A DNA stretch of 64,000 nucleotides from positions 1,426,001 through 1,490,000 of the forward strand of contig NZ_CP107869.1 of NCBI RefSeq assembly GCF_036013645.1, written 5' to 3'. Positions 34,641 to 43,321 of this stretch are shown here, one piece after another. Below the pieces are notes generated by a model. The model saw nothing but the letters and a program-made list of their open reading frames with translations. It was not told the origin of the DNA and did not search any database. Position 1 is the stretch's first letter. Each line of letters opens with the position of its first letter. This stretch comes from Streptomyces sp. NBC_00490 (lineage in GTDB: Bacteria; Actinomycetota; Actinomycetes; Streptomycetales; Streptomycetaceae). Position numbers and translations under genes: made by a program.

Positions 34641-35858
34641 CTACTTCCGCTCGCTCAGGGCGCGGGCGTGGGCGCTGCGCGCGATCTTCGGACCCAGCCA
34701 GCGCTTGAGCCGCCGCAGCGCTTCGAGCTGTCCCGCGGCCTTGTCGAGCCGGTAGTACAGCTGGGGCGGGACATAGGGCAGCAGGGGCGAGTGGCGCTGG
34801 CCGAGCAGGGCGAACATCTGCTGCGGGGGCAGGTGGATGTAGCGCGGGAGGTTCTCGTACCACTGGGCGCTGTAGCGGGCGGCGCTCTGGACGGAGAGGA
34901 GCTCGGCCTTGCGCTGCCGCTCGTAGCGGGCGAGTGCCTGCGGGAGCTCGGTGTGCTCGCGGAGCGCCGCGGCCAGGGCGATGGCGTCCTCGAGGGCGAG
35001 GGTGGTGCCGGCACCGATGGAGTAGTGGGTGGTGTGGGCGGCGTCGCCGATGAGGACGAGGTTGCCGCGGGACCAGGTGCGGTTGGTGAGGGTGCGGAAG
35101 GTGAGCCACTGGGCGCTGCCGTCGGCACCGGAGCGGCCGATGAGGGAGTGGCCGTCCAGGACGTCGGCGAAGAGCTTCTCCAGCAGGGTCAGACCCTCGG
35201 CCTCGTCCGCGCGGTCGAGGCCGAGGCCCGACCAGGTCTCCGGGGCGCATTCGATGACGCAGGTGCTGCGGTCGGGGCCGAAGCCGTAGCCGTAGCACCA
35301 GATCCAGCCGTGGTCGGTCTCGACGAAACCGAAGGTGAAGGCGTCGAAGACCTTGGTGGTGCCGAGCCAGGCGTAGCGGTTGCGGCCCTCCCTGACCTCG
35401 GTGCCGAAGTGGTCGGCGTGGGCGGTGCGCAGCGCGCTGTGGACGCCGTCGCCGGCCACGATCAGGTCGGCCTCGGGCAGGTTCTCCGGGGTGATCGCGT
35501 GCTCGAACTCCAGCCGTACACCGAGCTCCCGGGCGCGGGCGGCGAGGAGTTCCAGGAAGCGGTGGCGGCCGATGCCGTGCCCTTCGTCGCCGCGGTGGCG
35601 GGTCGTCAGGTCCCGTACACGGGCGACGCCGTCGTTCCAGCGGACCGAGTGCTCCTCGACGGCCCGCGCGGTCTCGGGGTCGTGCTCGTGGAGCTTGTCG
35701 AGCAAGCCACGCCAGTAGGTGACGCCCCAGCCGTAGGTCGAGCCCTCCGGATCGCGTTCGTAGACGGTGATGTCGTGGGACGGGTCCTGCCGTTTCAGCA
35801 GGATCGACAGATACAGGCCGGCGGGCCCGCCACCGACGCAGGCGACCTTCACGCGCAC
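34641..35858 (-). CDS. FAD-dependent aromatic monooxygenase (class A flavoprotein hydroxylase)
   Basis: A 405-residue flavoprotein: Rossmann motif [17 protein letters not shown], the DG motif [10 protein letters not shown], and the GD motif [20 protein letters not shown]. These three mark class A aromatic hydroxylases using NAD(P)H and O2. It resembles salicylyl-CoA 5-hydroxylase or VioD-like enzymes by the phrase [12 protein letters not shown]; exact substrate is unknown. The GTG at 35858 is used; GTG 35852 is an alternative and has better spacing to GGGGTG. It lies upstream of the MFS gene on the same strand, but the palindrome between them suggests separate transcription. Confidence 0.85.
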   Translation of the reverse strand: MRVKVACVGGGPAGLYLSILLKRQDPSHDITVYERDPEGSTYGWGVTYWRGLLDKLHEHDPETARAVEEHSVRWNDGVARVRDLTTRHRGDEGHGIGRHRFLELLAARARELGVRLEFEHAITPENLPEADLIVAGDGVHSALRTAHADHFGTEVREGRNRYAWLGTTKVFDAFTFGFVETDHGWIWCYGYGFGPDRSTCVIECAPETWSGLGLDRADEAEGLTLLEKLFADVLDGHSLIGRSGADGSAQWLTFRTLTNRTWSRGNLVLIGDAAHTTHYSIGAGTTLALEDAIALAAALREHTELPQALARYERQRKAELLSVQSAARYSAQWYENLPRYIHLPPQQMFALLGQRHSPLLPYVPPQLYYRLDKAAGQLEALRRLKRWLGPKIARSAHARALSERK

Positions 35859-36165
35859 CCCAGGAATTACTCAAAGCGGTCAGTTGACGACGCAGAGTAG
35901 CAGGCGATTGCGCCAGTTTCTCCAGGTGAGCCAGGCCACCGGCGACACACCCGTCCGCCAAGGACCACCCGAAACACGGCCCCCAGGAGAAGGAATTTCC
36001 CGTTCCGGTGCCCCACGGGCCCCGTCGAAGCAAGATCATCTTCGTTCAACCTTGCACGACATGTTGGTAATTGTCCGGATCACAGCCAACCGGTCCCGGG
36101 GGATTTCTCCCGCCCTCCGCGGGGCCGATAGGCATGCGGAGTCACCCACCACCGGAAGGACTCCC
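35859..36165. other. Divergent region between monooxygenase and melC1 (307 bp)
   Basis: The stretch nearest melC1 (36026-36075) is relatively A/T-rich. AAGAT-C-ATCTT (36032-36042) is a small dyad. TTCAAC (36045-36050), 17 bases, TAATTG (36068-36073) is a weak promoter candidate for melC1. No further gene was found in it. Confidence 0.35.
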
Positions 36166-36513
36166 ATGCCCGAACTGACCCGGCGCCGCGCACTCACCGC
36201 CGCGGCCGCCCTCGCCACCACGGTCGCCGTCGCGCCCCGAGCGGCCGCCCACGACCACTCCCCCGAGGCCTTCGACGAGGTCTACAAGGGCCGCCGCATC
36301 CAGGGCCGCCCCGCCGCCGCGGGCGGTCACCACCACGGCACCGGATACGCCGTGTTCGTCGACGGCGCGGAACTGCACGTGATGCAGAACGCCGACGGCA
36401 CCTGGATCAGCGTCGTCAGCCACTACGACCCGGTACCGACGCCGAAGGCCGCCGCACGGGCCGCCGTCGACGAGCTGCGGGGCGCACGACTCGTCCCGTT
36501 CCCCGCCAACTGA
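36166..36513 (+). CDS. melC1: Tyrosinase copper chaperone MelC1
   Basis: A 115-residue caddie protein that loads copper into tyrosinase and exports it. The N terminus [20 protein letters not shown] is a Tat signal. [12 protein letters not shown] and [32 protein letters not shown] are characteristic of MelC1. The cluster GGHHHGTG is rich in copper-binding His. The ATG at 36166 follows GGAAGGA at six bases. It precedes melC2 by 31 bases, as in other Streptomyces mel operons. MelC2 has no signal of its own and travels with MelC1 through the Tat pathway. Confidence 0.93.
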   Translation: MPELTRRRALTAAAALATTVAVAPRAAAHDHSPEAFDEVYKGRRIQGRPAAAGGHHHGTGYAVFVDGAELHVMQNADGTWISVVSHYDPVPTPKAAARAAVDELRGARLVPFPAN

Positions 36514-36544
36514 CCTGCCCCGCCCGCACCTTGGAGTACCGCAC

Positions 36545-37369
36545 ATGACCGTCCGCAAGAACCAGGCGAACCTGAGCGCCGACGAGAAGCGGCGCTTCGT
36601 CGCCGCCGTCCTGGAGCTGAAGCGCAGCGGCCGCTACGACACCTTCGTCACCACGCACAACGCCTTCATCATGTCCGACACCGACAACAGCGAACGTACG
36701 GGCCACCGTTCACCGTCGTTCCTGCCCTGGCACCGCAGATATCTCCTCGAGTTCGAGCGGGCCCTGCAGTCGGTGGACGCGTCGGTGGCACTCCCCTACT
36801 GGGACTGGTCCACCGACCGCTCCCCGCGCGCCTCGCTGTGGGCGCCGGACTTCCTCGGCGGCACCGGCCGCAGCCGGGACGGCCAGGTGATGGACGGGCC
36901 GTTCGCCGCGTCGGCCGGCAACTGGCCCATATCCGTGCGGGTGGACGCCCGTACGTTCCTGCGCCGCTCGCTCGGCACATCGGTGCGCGAACTGCCGACG
37001 CGGGCGGAGGTCGACTCCGTGCTGGCCATGCCGACGTACGACATGGCGCCCTGGAACAGCGCCTCGGACGGCTTCCGCAACCACCTGGAGGGGTGGCGCG
37101 GGGTCAATCTGCACAACCGGGTCCATGTCTGGGTCGGCGGCCAGATGGCGACCGGGGTCTCTCCCAACGATCCGGTGTTCTGGCTGCACCACGCCTACAT
37201 CGACAAGCTGTGGGCCGAGTGGCAGCGCAGGCACCCGGACTCGGGGTATCTGCCCGCCGCCGGGACGCGGGACGTGGTCGACCTGGACGAGACGATGAAG
37301 CCGTGGAACGACGTACGCCCGGCGGACCTGCTGGACCACCGGGCGCACTACACGTTCGACACGGACTGA
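36545..37369 (+). CDS. melC2: Tyrosinase MelC2
   Basis: A 274-residue type-3 copper monophenol oxidase that makes melanin precursors from tyrosine. All six copper ligands are present at the family's usual positions: His38, His54 and His63 for CuA; His190, His194 and His216 for CuB (in VNLHNRVHVW and FWLHHAYID). Its start VRKNQANLSADEKRRFV matches Streptomyces tyrosinases. The gene ends directly beside the convergent RNase H gene. Activity should be intact, so the strain probably forms dark pigment. Confidence 0.96.
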   Translation: MTVRKNQANLSADEKRRFVAAVLELKRSGRYDTFVTTHNAFIMSDTDNSERTGHRSPSFLPWHRRYLLEFERALQSVDASVALPYWDWSTDRSPRASLWAPDFLGGTGRSRDGQVMDGPFAASAGNWPISVRVDARTFLRRSLGTSVRELPTRAEVDSVLAMPTYDMAPWNSASDGFRNHLEGWRGVNLHNRVHVWVGGQMATGVSPNDPVFWLHHAYIDKLWAEWQRRHPDSGYLPAAGTRDVVDLDETMKPWNDVRPADLLDHRAHYTFDTD

Positions 37370-38068
37370 TCAGGCGTCCGCCGTGCGGCACTCCGGGTGG
37401 CCCCAGCCCTGCGCGTTCTTCGCGATGTCCGCGCCGGCCGCGTAGGGGCGGCCGCACAGACAGCGGCCGGGGAACTTGGCCTTGATGGTGCGAGACCCCG
37501 AGGACGCCGAGGAGGCCGAACCGCCGCTCCGCCGGGGTGACTTGGCCTTGGCGGGGCGGGAGGCCTTCGGGGTGTCGGGCGAGGGCGGCGGCTCGGGCGA
37601 GCCGAGGTCGGTGCCCGCGGGCTCCTGGACCACGGCGGCCTGACTGGCGGCGCGGTCCGCGAAGTCGTTGAGGCGGTCGCCGTCGACCTGGTGAGCCGGG
37701 ACATAGCGGAAGTCGACCTTGCGGCCGTCGAGCAGTTCGTCGATACGGACGACCAGGTCCTGGTTGGCGACCGGCTTGCCGGCGGCCGTCTTCCAGCCGT
37801 TGCGCTTCCAGCCGGGCAGCCAAGTGGTGACGGCCTTCATGGCGTACTGGGAGTCCATCCGGATCTCCAGCGGCACGTCCGGCTCGACCGCCGTCAACAG
37901 ACGTTCCAGCGCGGTGAGTTCCGCGACGTTGTTGGTGGCCTTGCCGAGCGGCCCCGCCTCCCAGCGGGCCGGGGCCTCCGTGTCGTCCGCGACGACCCAG
38001 GCCCAGCCGGCCGGTCCGGGGTTTCCCTTCGAAGCGCCGTCGCAAGCGGCCACCACACGTTCACGCAT
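37370..38068 (-). CDS. Ribonuclease HI with C-terminal extension
   Basis: A 232-residue protein. Residues 1-~140 are an RNase H domain: VVAACDGASKGNPGPAGWAWV (first Asp), NNVAELTALERLL (Glu), IRMDSQYAMKAVT (Asp), VPAHQVDGDRLNDFAD (fourth acidic residue). A Ser/Pro/Lys-rich linker joins it to about 45 C-terminal residues with RCLCGRPYAAGADI and GHPEC, a possible small zinc ribbon. It should cleave RNA in RNA-DNA hybrids. The ATG at 38068 starts directly at the first strand. Confidence 0.88.
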   Translation of the reverse strand: MRERVVAACDGASKGNPGPAGWAWVVADDTEAPARWEAGPLGKATNNVAELTALERLLTAVEPDVPLEIRMDSQYAMKAVTTWLPGWKRNGWKTAAGKPVANQDLVVRIDELLDGRKVDFRYVPAHQVDGDRLNDFADRAASQAAVVQEPAGTDLGSPEPPPSPDTPKASRPAKAKSPRRSGGSASSASSGSRTIKAKFPGRCLCGRPYAAGADIAKNAQGWGHPECRTADA

Positions 38069-38114
38069 GGCCCGATCATGCCACGGAGGGGCGGGGCGCC
38101 CGGCCACCGGTCCC

Positions 38115-38232
38115 AGGGCCTGTCCGGCGGATCATGCCGGCGTCGCGGGGTCTGGCACGCACATCTGCCCCCGCTCGACTTGGTCACAAGGCACCGTGTC
38201 TCACAGCCGGCCTGATCCGCCGGACAGGCCCT
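38115..38232. repeat. 118-bp MITE-like element with 20-bp perfect terminal inverted repeats
   Basis: AGGGCCTGTCCGGCGGATCA at 38115-38134 is the exact complement of 38213-38232. The 78 bases between them have no reading frame of note. Streptomyces genomes carry many insertion-sequence ends that begin GGGCCTGTCCGGCGGAT (from memory), so this is probably a non-autonomous remnant. No target duplication is evident. Its right end supplies two of the three bases of the VOC gene stop codon (38231-38233). Confidence 0.75.
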
Positions 38233-39025
38233 AGACCTCCGAGATCTTCGGCATCTCGCCCTCGGTGGTGCTCAGGTCGATCACCGAGAAGCTCGCGCCC
38301 TGCGGGTCGCTCAGCGCGGCGAACCGGCCGAAGGGGCTGGACATCGGCCCGAAGCGCAGGACGCCACCGAGCTTGGTGGCCTTGGCGACGGCGTCGTCGC
38401 AGTCGGACACGGCGAAGTAGACGTTGACGTACGACGGGACCTCGGGCGGGAAGTCGTCCGTCATCTTCATCCGGCCGAGGACGGTGTTCTCGCCGATGTC
38501 GAAGATGCGGAAGTCGACCGCGTCGTCCTCCATCTGCTTCGCGCGGTACGGGAAGACGGCCGTGAGGAAGTCGTCCGTCTTCGCGGGCTCGCGGGTGAAG
38601 ACCTCCGCCCAGGCGTACGCGCCCGGCTCGCCGACCGCCTCGAAGCCCTCGTGCTGTCCGGCCTGCCAGACGCCGAAGACGGCGCCGCTCGGGTCGCGGG
38701 CCAGGCACATGGTGCCGAAGTCGCCGACCGCCATGGGCTCCATCAGTACGTCGCCGCCGTTGTCACGGATCTTGCCGGCGGTGGCCGCGGCGTCCGGGCT
38801 CGCGAGGTACAGGCACCACTGCGACTGGCCCTCCTGGCCCGGCATGGGCGGGACGACGGCGGCAACGGCCTTGCCGTCCGCGTAGGCCTGGGTGTAGTTG
38901 CCGTACTCCGACGACGCCTCGCCGAAGGTCCAGCCCAGGACGTCGCCGTAGAAGCTCTTGGCTCCCTCGACGTCACTGAACATCGCATCGGCCCAACAGG
39001 GGGTTCCCTCAGGTTGTACGGCCAT
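38231..39025 (-). CDS. Two-domain VOC-family (glyoxalase/bleomycin-resistance-like) protein
   Basis: A 264-residue protein with two beta-alpha-beta-beta-beta VOC modules. The first begins WADAMFSDVEGAKSFYGDVLGW and contains CLYLASPDAAATAGKIRDNGG; the second begins YAWAEVFTREPAKTDDFLTAVF and ends ALSDPQGASFSVIDLS. It matches hydroxylase/antigen CFP30B-type VOC proteins of actinobacteria, whose function is unknown. The ATG at 39025 is preceded by GAGAGGG. The stop codon is made at the edge of the inverted-repeat element, so the original C terminus may have been altered. Confidence 0.87.
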   Translation of the reverse strand: MAVQPEGTPCWADAMFSDVEGAKSFYGDVLGWTFGEASSEYGNYTQAYADGKAVAAVVPPMPGQEGQSQWCLYLASPDAAATAGKIRDNGGDVLMEPMAVGDFGTMCLARDPSGAVFGVWQAGQHEGFEAVGEPGAYAWAEVFTREPAKTDDFLTAVFPYRAKQMEDDAVDFRIFDIGENTVLGRMKMTDDFPPEVPSYVNVYFAVSDCDDAVAKATKLGGVLRFGPMSSPFGRFAALSDPQGASFSVIDLSTTEGEMPKISEV

Positions 39026-39073
39026 GACTGCGGCCCTCTCCGGTTCGGTGGTCCGTCCGGTTTCTCACGCTAG

Positions 39074-39529
39074 TCACCCCGCCGCCGGGCCGCGCGCCGA
39101 ACGGTTCGGTCCGTTCTGTGCGGGAAGGGGGCCGTCACGGAGAGGGAGGAGCCCGGACACCGCCTCGGCCAGGGTGGCGGAAGGATTCAGCACGTCCGCT
39201 GTGCCGTTCGCGCGCAGCAACCGCAGCTGCGCGGCGTCACACACAAGGGCGAACCTGCCGCCCGTCCCGGTGACGCGGCGCCGCAGGCGCAGCACCACGT
39301 TGAGACCGGCGGAGTCGACGAAGGAGACCGGGCGCAGGTCGACGACGTAGCCCGGGGCGGCCACCGCCGCCAGGGAGTCGAACCAGAGGCTCAGGTGGGC
39401 GGCGGTGGCCAGGTCGATGTCGCCGTGCAGCTCGGCGACCAGCGCTCCGGTCTCCGTACGCAGCAGCGCGTGCTCGCCGGCCGGGGGCCAGGGGGCCGCG
39501 CCGACGGGCTTCAGAATGGTGTCGTGCAA
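39074..39529 (-). CDS. STAS-domain anti-anti-sigma factor-like protein
   Basis: About 151 residues with one STAS domain: ALVAELHGDIDLATAAHLSLWFDSL, then VVDLRPVSFVDSAGLNVVLRLRRRV, where DSAGL holds the phosphorylatable Ser, and FALVCDAAQLRLLRANG. Such proteins bind RsbW-type kinases and release a sigma factor. The start is uncertain: TTG 39529 begins just ahead of the domain with GGGGACGG upstream; the frame stays open to 39751. The last ~20 residues are Pro/Gly-rich. An RsbW-like kinase gene lies 8.5 kb away at 48043, but partnership is unproven. Confidence 0.75.
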   Translation of the reverse strand: MHDTILKPVGAAPWPPAGEHALLRTETGALVAELHGDIDLATAAHLSLWFDSLAAVAAPGYVVDLRPVSFVDSAGLNVVLRLRRRVTGTGGRFALVCDAAQLRLLRANGTADVLNPSATLAEAVSGLLPLRDGPLPAQNGPNRSARGPAAG

Positions 39530-39749
39530 GCCGTCCGTCCCCGTTCCGTACCTGCCGCGCGTTCCGGCACGGGCGCGTGCGGTGACTTCGTCATCCCCGC
39601 ACCGCAGGCACCCGCGCCGGAACTCCCCCTTGCGGCTCCCCCTTGAACCGTGTGCATGCACTGTTCTACCTTCACCACATGGTCGGGGCATCAACGCCCG
39701 CTCGTCGGTTGCACAACGAGCGGACGGCAGTTGGGCCAGGTGATGCGGC

Positions 39750-40385
39750 ATGCGTCCGCACCTCGCCCTGATCGAGGACGACTCCGATTTCGCACTGATG
39801 TGCCGTTCCTATCTGGAACGGGCGGGCTTCACCGTCACCTGGGCCATGGACGCCCGCGCCGGAAAGTCCGCCCTGTACGAGGGCGGCGTCGATCTGGCCG
39901 TCCTCGACCTGGGACTTCCCGACGGCAGCGGCCTGGAACTGCTGCGGGCGCTGCGCTCCACGAGCCGCCTCCCGGTCATCGTGGTCACCGGCCGCGGCGC
40001 GGAGGCCGACCGGGTGGCGGGACTGGAGATCGGCGCCGACGACTACCTCGTCAAACCGTTCTTACGATGGCCGACCCCCCGGACTTCCGGCGCCTGTTCG
40101 ACGCCGTCCTGTCCCCCCTGCTGGTCCTCACCCCCGACTTCACCATCGTCGAGGTCAACCGCGCGTATCTCACGGCCACCCGCACCGAACGCGCCATCGT
40201 CGGGCGTCCCGTCTTCGACGTGTTCCCCGACAACCCCGACGATCCGTCGGCCGACGGCGTCGCCAATCTGCGCCGCTCCCTGGAAGCCGTGGTCGCCACC
40301 GGACGTACCGACACCATGGCGCTCCAGCGCTACGACATCCCCGCGGAGGACGGTGGCTTCGCCGAGCGCTACTGGAGTCCGGTGA
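39750..40385 (+). CDS. Response regulator truncated within its receiver domain; C-terminal half is an out-of-frame artefact
   Basis: Residues 1-~105 are a good receiver domain: LALIEDDSDFALM (acidic pair), Asp in LAVLDLGLPDGSG, Thr in VIVVTGRG, Lys in YLVKPF. Immediately after that lysine motif, at ~40060, the reading continues in the wrong frame of the following kinase gene, giving ~105 Ser/Pro/Arg-rich residues. The expected last receiver helix and DNA-binding domain are absent. An internal deletion joining the two genes is the likely cause; the product is probably non-functional. AGGTGA precedes the ATG at 39750. CCGCTCGT/ACGAGCGG (39698-39723) may form a hairpin in the leader. Confidence 0.7.
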   Translation: MRPHLALIEDDSDFALMCRSYLERAGFTVTWAMDARAGKSALYEGGVDLAVLDLGLPDGSGLELLRALRSTSRLPVIVVTGRGAEADRVAGLEIGADDYLVKPFLRWPTPRTSGACSTPSCPPCWSSPPTSPSSRSTARISRPPAPNAPSSGVPSSTCSPTTPTIRRPTASPICAAPWKPWSPPDVPTPWRSSATTSPRRTVASPSATGVR

Positions 40386-41725
40386 ACTCGCCCGTCCTGG
40401 ACGCCGAGGGGAAGCTGTCGTACATCATCCACCGGGTCGAGGACGTCACGGAGTTCGTGCATGTGCGCCACGTGGGGCGGGAGCAGCAACGGGTGGCCGC
40501 CGAGGCGCAGATGCGGGCGGAGGGCATGGAGATCGACCTGTTCGTGCGGGCCCGGGAGATCCGCGAGGTCAACGAGCAGCTCCAGCGCGCCAACGCCGAG
40601 CTGGACGCGGCGGGGCGGCGGTCGCGGGAGGAGCAGGAGGCCAAGGACCGGTTCATCGCGACGCTCTCGCACGAGCTGCGCAATCCGCTCGCGGCGGCCA
40701 CCGCGGCCACCGAGCTGCTGGCCCTCGACATGCCCGGGGGCCATTCGGCGCTGTCGGTGCTGGAACGGCAGCTGGGCACGCTGGTGCGGATGAGCAACGA
40801 CCTGCTGGACGGCACGCGCGCGGTGACGGGGCGGCTGGAGCTGGTGCGGGAGCGGGTCGACATCCGGTCCGTCGTCGAGGGCGCGTGTGCCGACATCCGC
40901 CATCTGTTCGGGCACGAGGGACGCACCCTGGACATCGGTGTGCCGGGCGATCCGGTGTTCGTGGACGGCGACCGGCTGCGGCTGGCTCAGGTGCTGACCA
41001 ACCTGCTGTCGAACGCGCTCAAGTACACCGCACCGGGCGGGCACACCGAGGTCGCCCTGGGCATCGAGGGCGACCTGGCCCGGCTCACGGTGCGGGACGA
41101 CGGGATCGGTTTTCGGCCCGGTCAGGCCGAGGACCTGTTCGGGGTGTTCATGCGCGCGGCGCCTGCCGGGCCCGACACACCGGAGGGGCTGGGGCTGGGC
41201 CTCGCGGTCGCCCGTACCGTGGCGGAGCTGCACGGGGGCCGGGTCTTCGCGCACAGCGAAGGGCCGGGACGGGGCGCCGAGTTCACCGTGACGCTGCCGG
41301 TCGCCGACTCCGGCGCGCCCGAACCGGCCCGAGCGGTGGTGGTCCGTCCGGCCAAGCGGCAGCTGTCCGTCCTGATCGTGGAGGACAACGCGGATCTCGC
41401 CCTCACCTACCGCACCCTGCTCCAGCGGCAGGGCCACCACGTCACGGCGGTGCACACCGGCACCGACGCGCTCACCGCCACCGAGGACTGCCTCTTCGAC
41501 GTCGTGCTCTGCGACCTCGGGCTGCCCGACATCGACGGCTACACGGTCGCCCGCACGATCAGGACCCGGCCGCACGGCGAGCGGTTGCGGCTGATCGCGG
41601 TCTCCGGTTTCAGCCAGGGCAGCGACCGCACCAGATCCCGGGCGGCCGGTTTCGACGCGCATCTGGCCAAGCCGTTGCCGTTGAACGACCTCATCGACCT
41701 CCTGGAGCGTTTCGACGAGCCATGA
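40067..41725 (+). CDS. Hybrid sensor histidine kinase: PAS - HisKA - HATPase - receiver
   Basis: A 552-residue soluble hybrid kinase. Residues ~5-125 are PAS (FDAVLSPLLVLTPDFTIVEVNRAYL, ending VEDVTEFV). A coiled coil spans ~130-190. The H-box is FIATLSHELRNPLAA; the ATPase has NLLSNALKY, DDGIGF and GLGLGLAVARTVAELHGG. Residues ~430-552 form a receiver with Asp in VVLCDLGLPDIDG and Lys in HLAKPLP. The N terminus MADPPDFRRLF looks native. The ATG has no ribosome-binding site because the preceding response regulator runs straight into it. How it is translated is unclear. Confidence 0.85.
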   Translation: MADPPDFRRLFDAVLSPLLVLTPDFTIVEVNRAYLTATRTERAIVGRPVFDVFPDNPDDPSADGVANLRRSLEAVVATGRTDTMALQRYDIPAEDGGFAERYWSPVNSPVLDAEGKLSYIIHRVEDVTEFVHVRHVGREQQRVAAEAQMRAEGMEIDLFVRAREIREVNEQLQRANAELDAAGRRSREEQEAKDRFIATLSHELRNPLAAATAATELLALDMPGGHSALSVLERQLGTLVRMSNDLLDGTRAVTGRLELVRERVDIRSVVEGACADIRHLFGHEGRTLDIGVPGDPVFVDGDRLRLAQVLTNLLSNALKYTAPGGHTEVALGIEGDLARLTVRDDGIGFRPGQAEDLFGVFMRAAPAGPDTPEGLGLGLAVARTVAELHGGRVFAHSEGPGRGAEFTVTLPVADSGAPEPARAVVVRPAKRQLSVLIVEDNADLALTYRTLLQRQGHHVTAVHTGTDALTATEDCLFDVVLCDLGLPDIDGYTVARTIRTRPHGERLRLIAVSGFSQGSDRTRSRAAGFDAHLAKPLPLNDLIDLLERFDEP

Positions 41726-41805
41726 CCGGCACACGTCTTCCGCCCTGTGCCCCGCTGTGCTTGCCTGGGGAGCCGTTTTTCGGTGCCCGGGGCGGGAGTT
41801 GCTGC

Positions 41806-42711
41806 ATGCGGAAGCCGTGGATCGTGGGGATGCTGCTGGCCGGAGTGCTGCTCGGAGCGTGCTCGGACCCGGCGTCCGGGCCCGAGGCGGCCCCGTCGTC
41901 CGTCGCGCCGCCGAAGCCGGCCGGCACGACGCAGCAGCAGGCCGCCGGCAGTCCCGCTGCCCCGGCGAAGGCTCCGGTGGTGCTGTATCTCGGGGACTCG
42001 CTGGCGATGGAGGCCCAGAAGGTGGTCGGGCAGGAGCTCCGCCGGGACCTGCGTGCCGAGTACACGGGCAGGCCGTACTCCGGGACGACGGTCTGCGACT
42101 ACCTGGAGGGCACCGGCGCCAAGTCCCTCGTACCGGACCGGGACAAGGCGGCCGCCCTGGTGCGCTCGCTGAAGCCGGACTTCGTGGTGCTCCAGTTCTG
42201 GGGCAACGCGTGGGGCTACACGTGGTGCATGGACGGCATCACCCACGCCGAGGCGCCGACGACGTACTTCAAGCGGTACCGGGCCGACATGGCCCGGCTG
42301 ACCGAGCAGATCGCGGCGGCGGGCGGTGCCCATCGGCCGCGGATCGTGTGGGTGGCGCAGGGCCCGGACCCGCTCACCCCCGACCGGGTCCGGCGCGTGA
42401 ACGAGCTCTACGCGCGGCAGGCCGCCGCCTCGGGCGACCTCGTCGCCGACGCGGGAGCCAAGGTGAGTGCGGCCGGGGCCCGCTACACCTGGGTCCAGTA
42501 CCTGCCGTGCACCGCCTACGAGCGCGAGCACCCCGCGTACTGCACCCAGCCGGGCCGGGACCGGACCGCCCTCCACCTCGACACGGACTATCTGCACTTC
42601 TGTCTGGCGCCCACCACGTCCACGCCGAAGCCCTGCCCGGTCCGCTCCCCCGGCATCCTGCGGATCGCCCGGGAGATCACCCGGGTGATCGGCCGGACGC
42701 CCGTCGGCTGA
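41806..42711 (+). CDS. SGNH/GDSL-like hydrolase lipoprotein
   Basis: A 301-residue lipoprotein: the signal ends in the lipobox LLGAC with the acylated Cys at about residue 18, then a Pro/Ala/Gln-rich linker. The hydrolase core starts at VVLYLGDSLAMEAQ, with the nucleophile Ser in GDS. FVVLQFWGNAWG carries the Asn block, and DTDYLHFC holds the likely Asp-x-x-His. Similar domains deacetylate or acetylate surface glycans. The ATG at 41806 follows GGGAG at eight bases. Confidence 0.82.
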   Translation: MRKPWIVGMLLAGVLLGACSDPASGPEAAPSSVAPPKPAGTTQQQAAGSPAAPAKAPVVLYLGDSLAMEAQKVVGQELRRDLRAEYTGRPYSGTTVCDYLEGTGAKSLVPDRDKAAALVRSLKPDFVVLQFWGNAWGYTWCMDGITHAEAPTTYFKRYRADMARLTEQIAAAGGAHRPRIVWVAQGPDPLTPDRVRRVNELYARQAAASGDLVADAGAKVSAAGARYTWVQYLPCTAYEREHPAYCTQPGRDRTALHLDTDYLHFCLAPTTSTPKPCPVRSPGILRIAREITRVIGRTPVG

Positions 42712-42714
42712 ATC

Positions 42715-43197
42715 TCACTCGCCCGCGTAGGCCCTCTCCAGGGCCGCGATGTCGAACTTGCCCATCGCCATGAACGCCGCGGTCACGCGGGCCGCCTTCG
42801 CCGGGTCCGGGTCGGTGACCATGGCGTCCAGCCTGTCGGGGACGACCTGCCAGGACAGTCCGTACCGGTCCTTGAGCCAGCCACAGGGGCCGGGCTCGCC
42901 GCCGCCTTCGAGGAGCTTGGTCCAGTAGTGGTCGATCTCCTCCTGGTTCTCGCAGAAGATCATGAAGGAGGTCGCCTCGGTGAACTTGAACTGAGGGCCG
43001 CCGTTGAGCGCGAGGAACTTGTGCCCGTTGGCCGTGAACTCGACGGTCATGACGGTGCCGGCCGGCTGCATCGCCCCCTCGGGGTAGCGCGCGACCTTGC
43101 CGACACTGGAGTTCTTGAAGACCGAGACGTAGAAGTGAGCGGCTTCCTCGGCCTGGCCGTCGAACCAGAGACACGTGGTGAAACCGTCGGTTGCCAT
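42715..43197 (-). CDS. VOC-family PhnB-like protein
   Basis: A 160-residue protein of the PhnB/3-demethylubiquinone-methyltransferase-like VOC group: TTCLWFDGQAEEAAHFYVSVF, TVEFTANGHKFLALNGGP, SFMIFCENQEEIDHYWTKL and DRYGLSWQVVP. Substrate is unknown. AGGAGGTCCCC directly precedes the ATG. It is divergent from the epoxide hydrolase. Confidence 0.88.
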   Translation of the reverse strand: MATDGFTTCLWFDGQAEEAAHFYVSVFKNSSVGKVARYPEGAMQPAGTVMTVEFTANGHKFLALNGGPQFKFTEATSFMIFCENQEEIDHYWTKLLEGGGEPGPCGWLKDRYGLSWQVVPDRLDAMVTDPDPAKAARVTAAFMAMGKFDIAALERAYAGE

Positions 43198-43321
43198 GGG
43201 GACCTCCTGGGCGTGCGGGTCGATGTCTCCTGTGTCGACCGATCCTCGCCGCGAAACTCATCGGTCGCGTGGCCGGTTAATCCAGGTGGCCCGTACACCG
43301 TTCGGAACTAGCATCCGGGTC

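Noticed and set aside
38115..38232. The inverted repeat as a plain intrinsic terminator
   Set aside because: Ends 118 bp apart with 20-bp identity and a 78-base interior are much larger than terminators here; the element's ends resemble insertion-sequence termini.
40040..40070. Programmed -1 frameshift fusing the response regulator to the hybrid kinase
   Set aside because: There is no slippery heptamer, and the receiver would still lack its last helix; a deletion is simpler. Kept only as an alternative in the finding.
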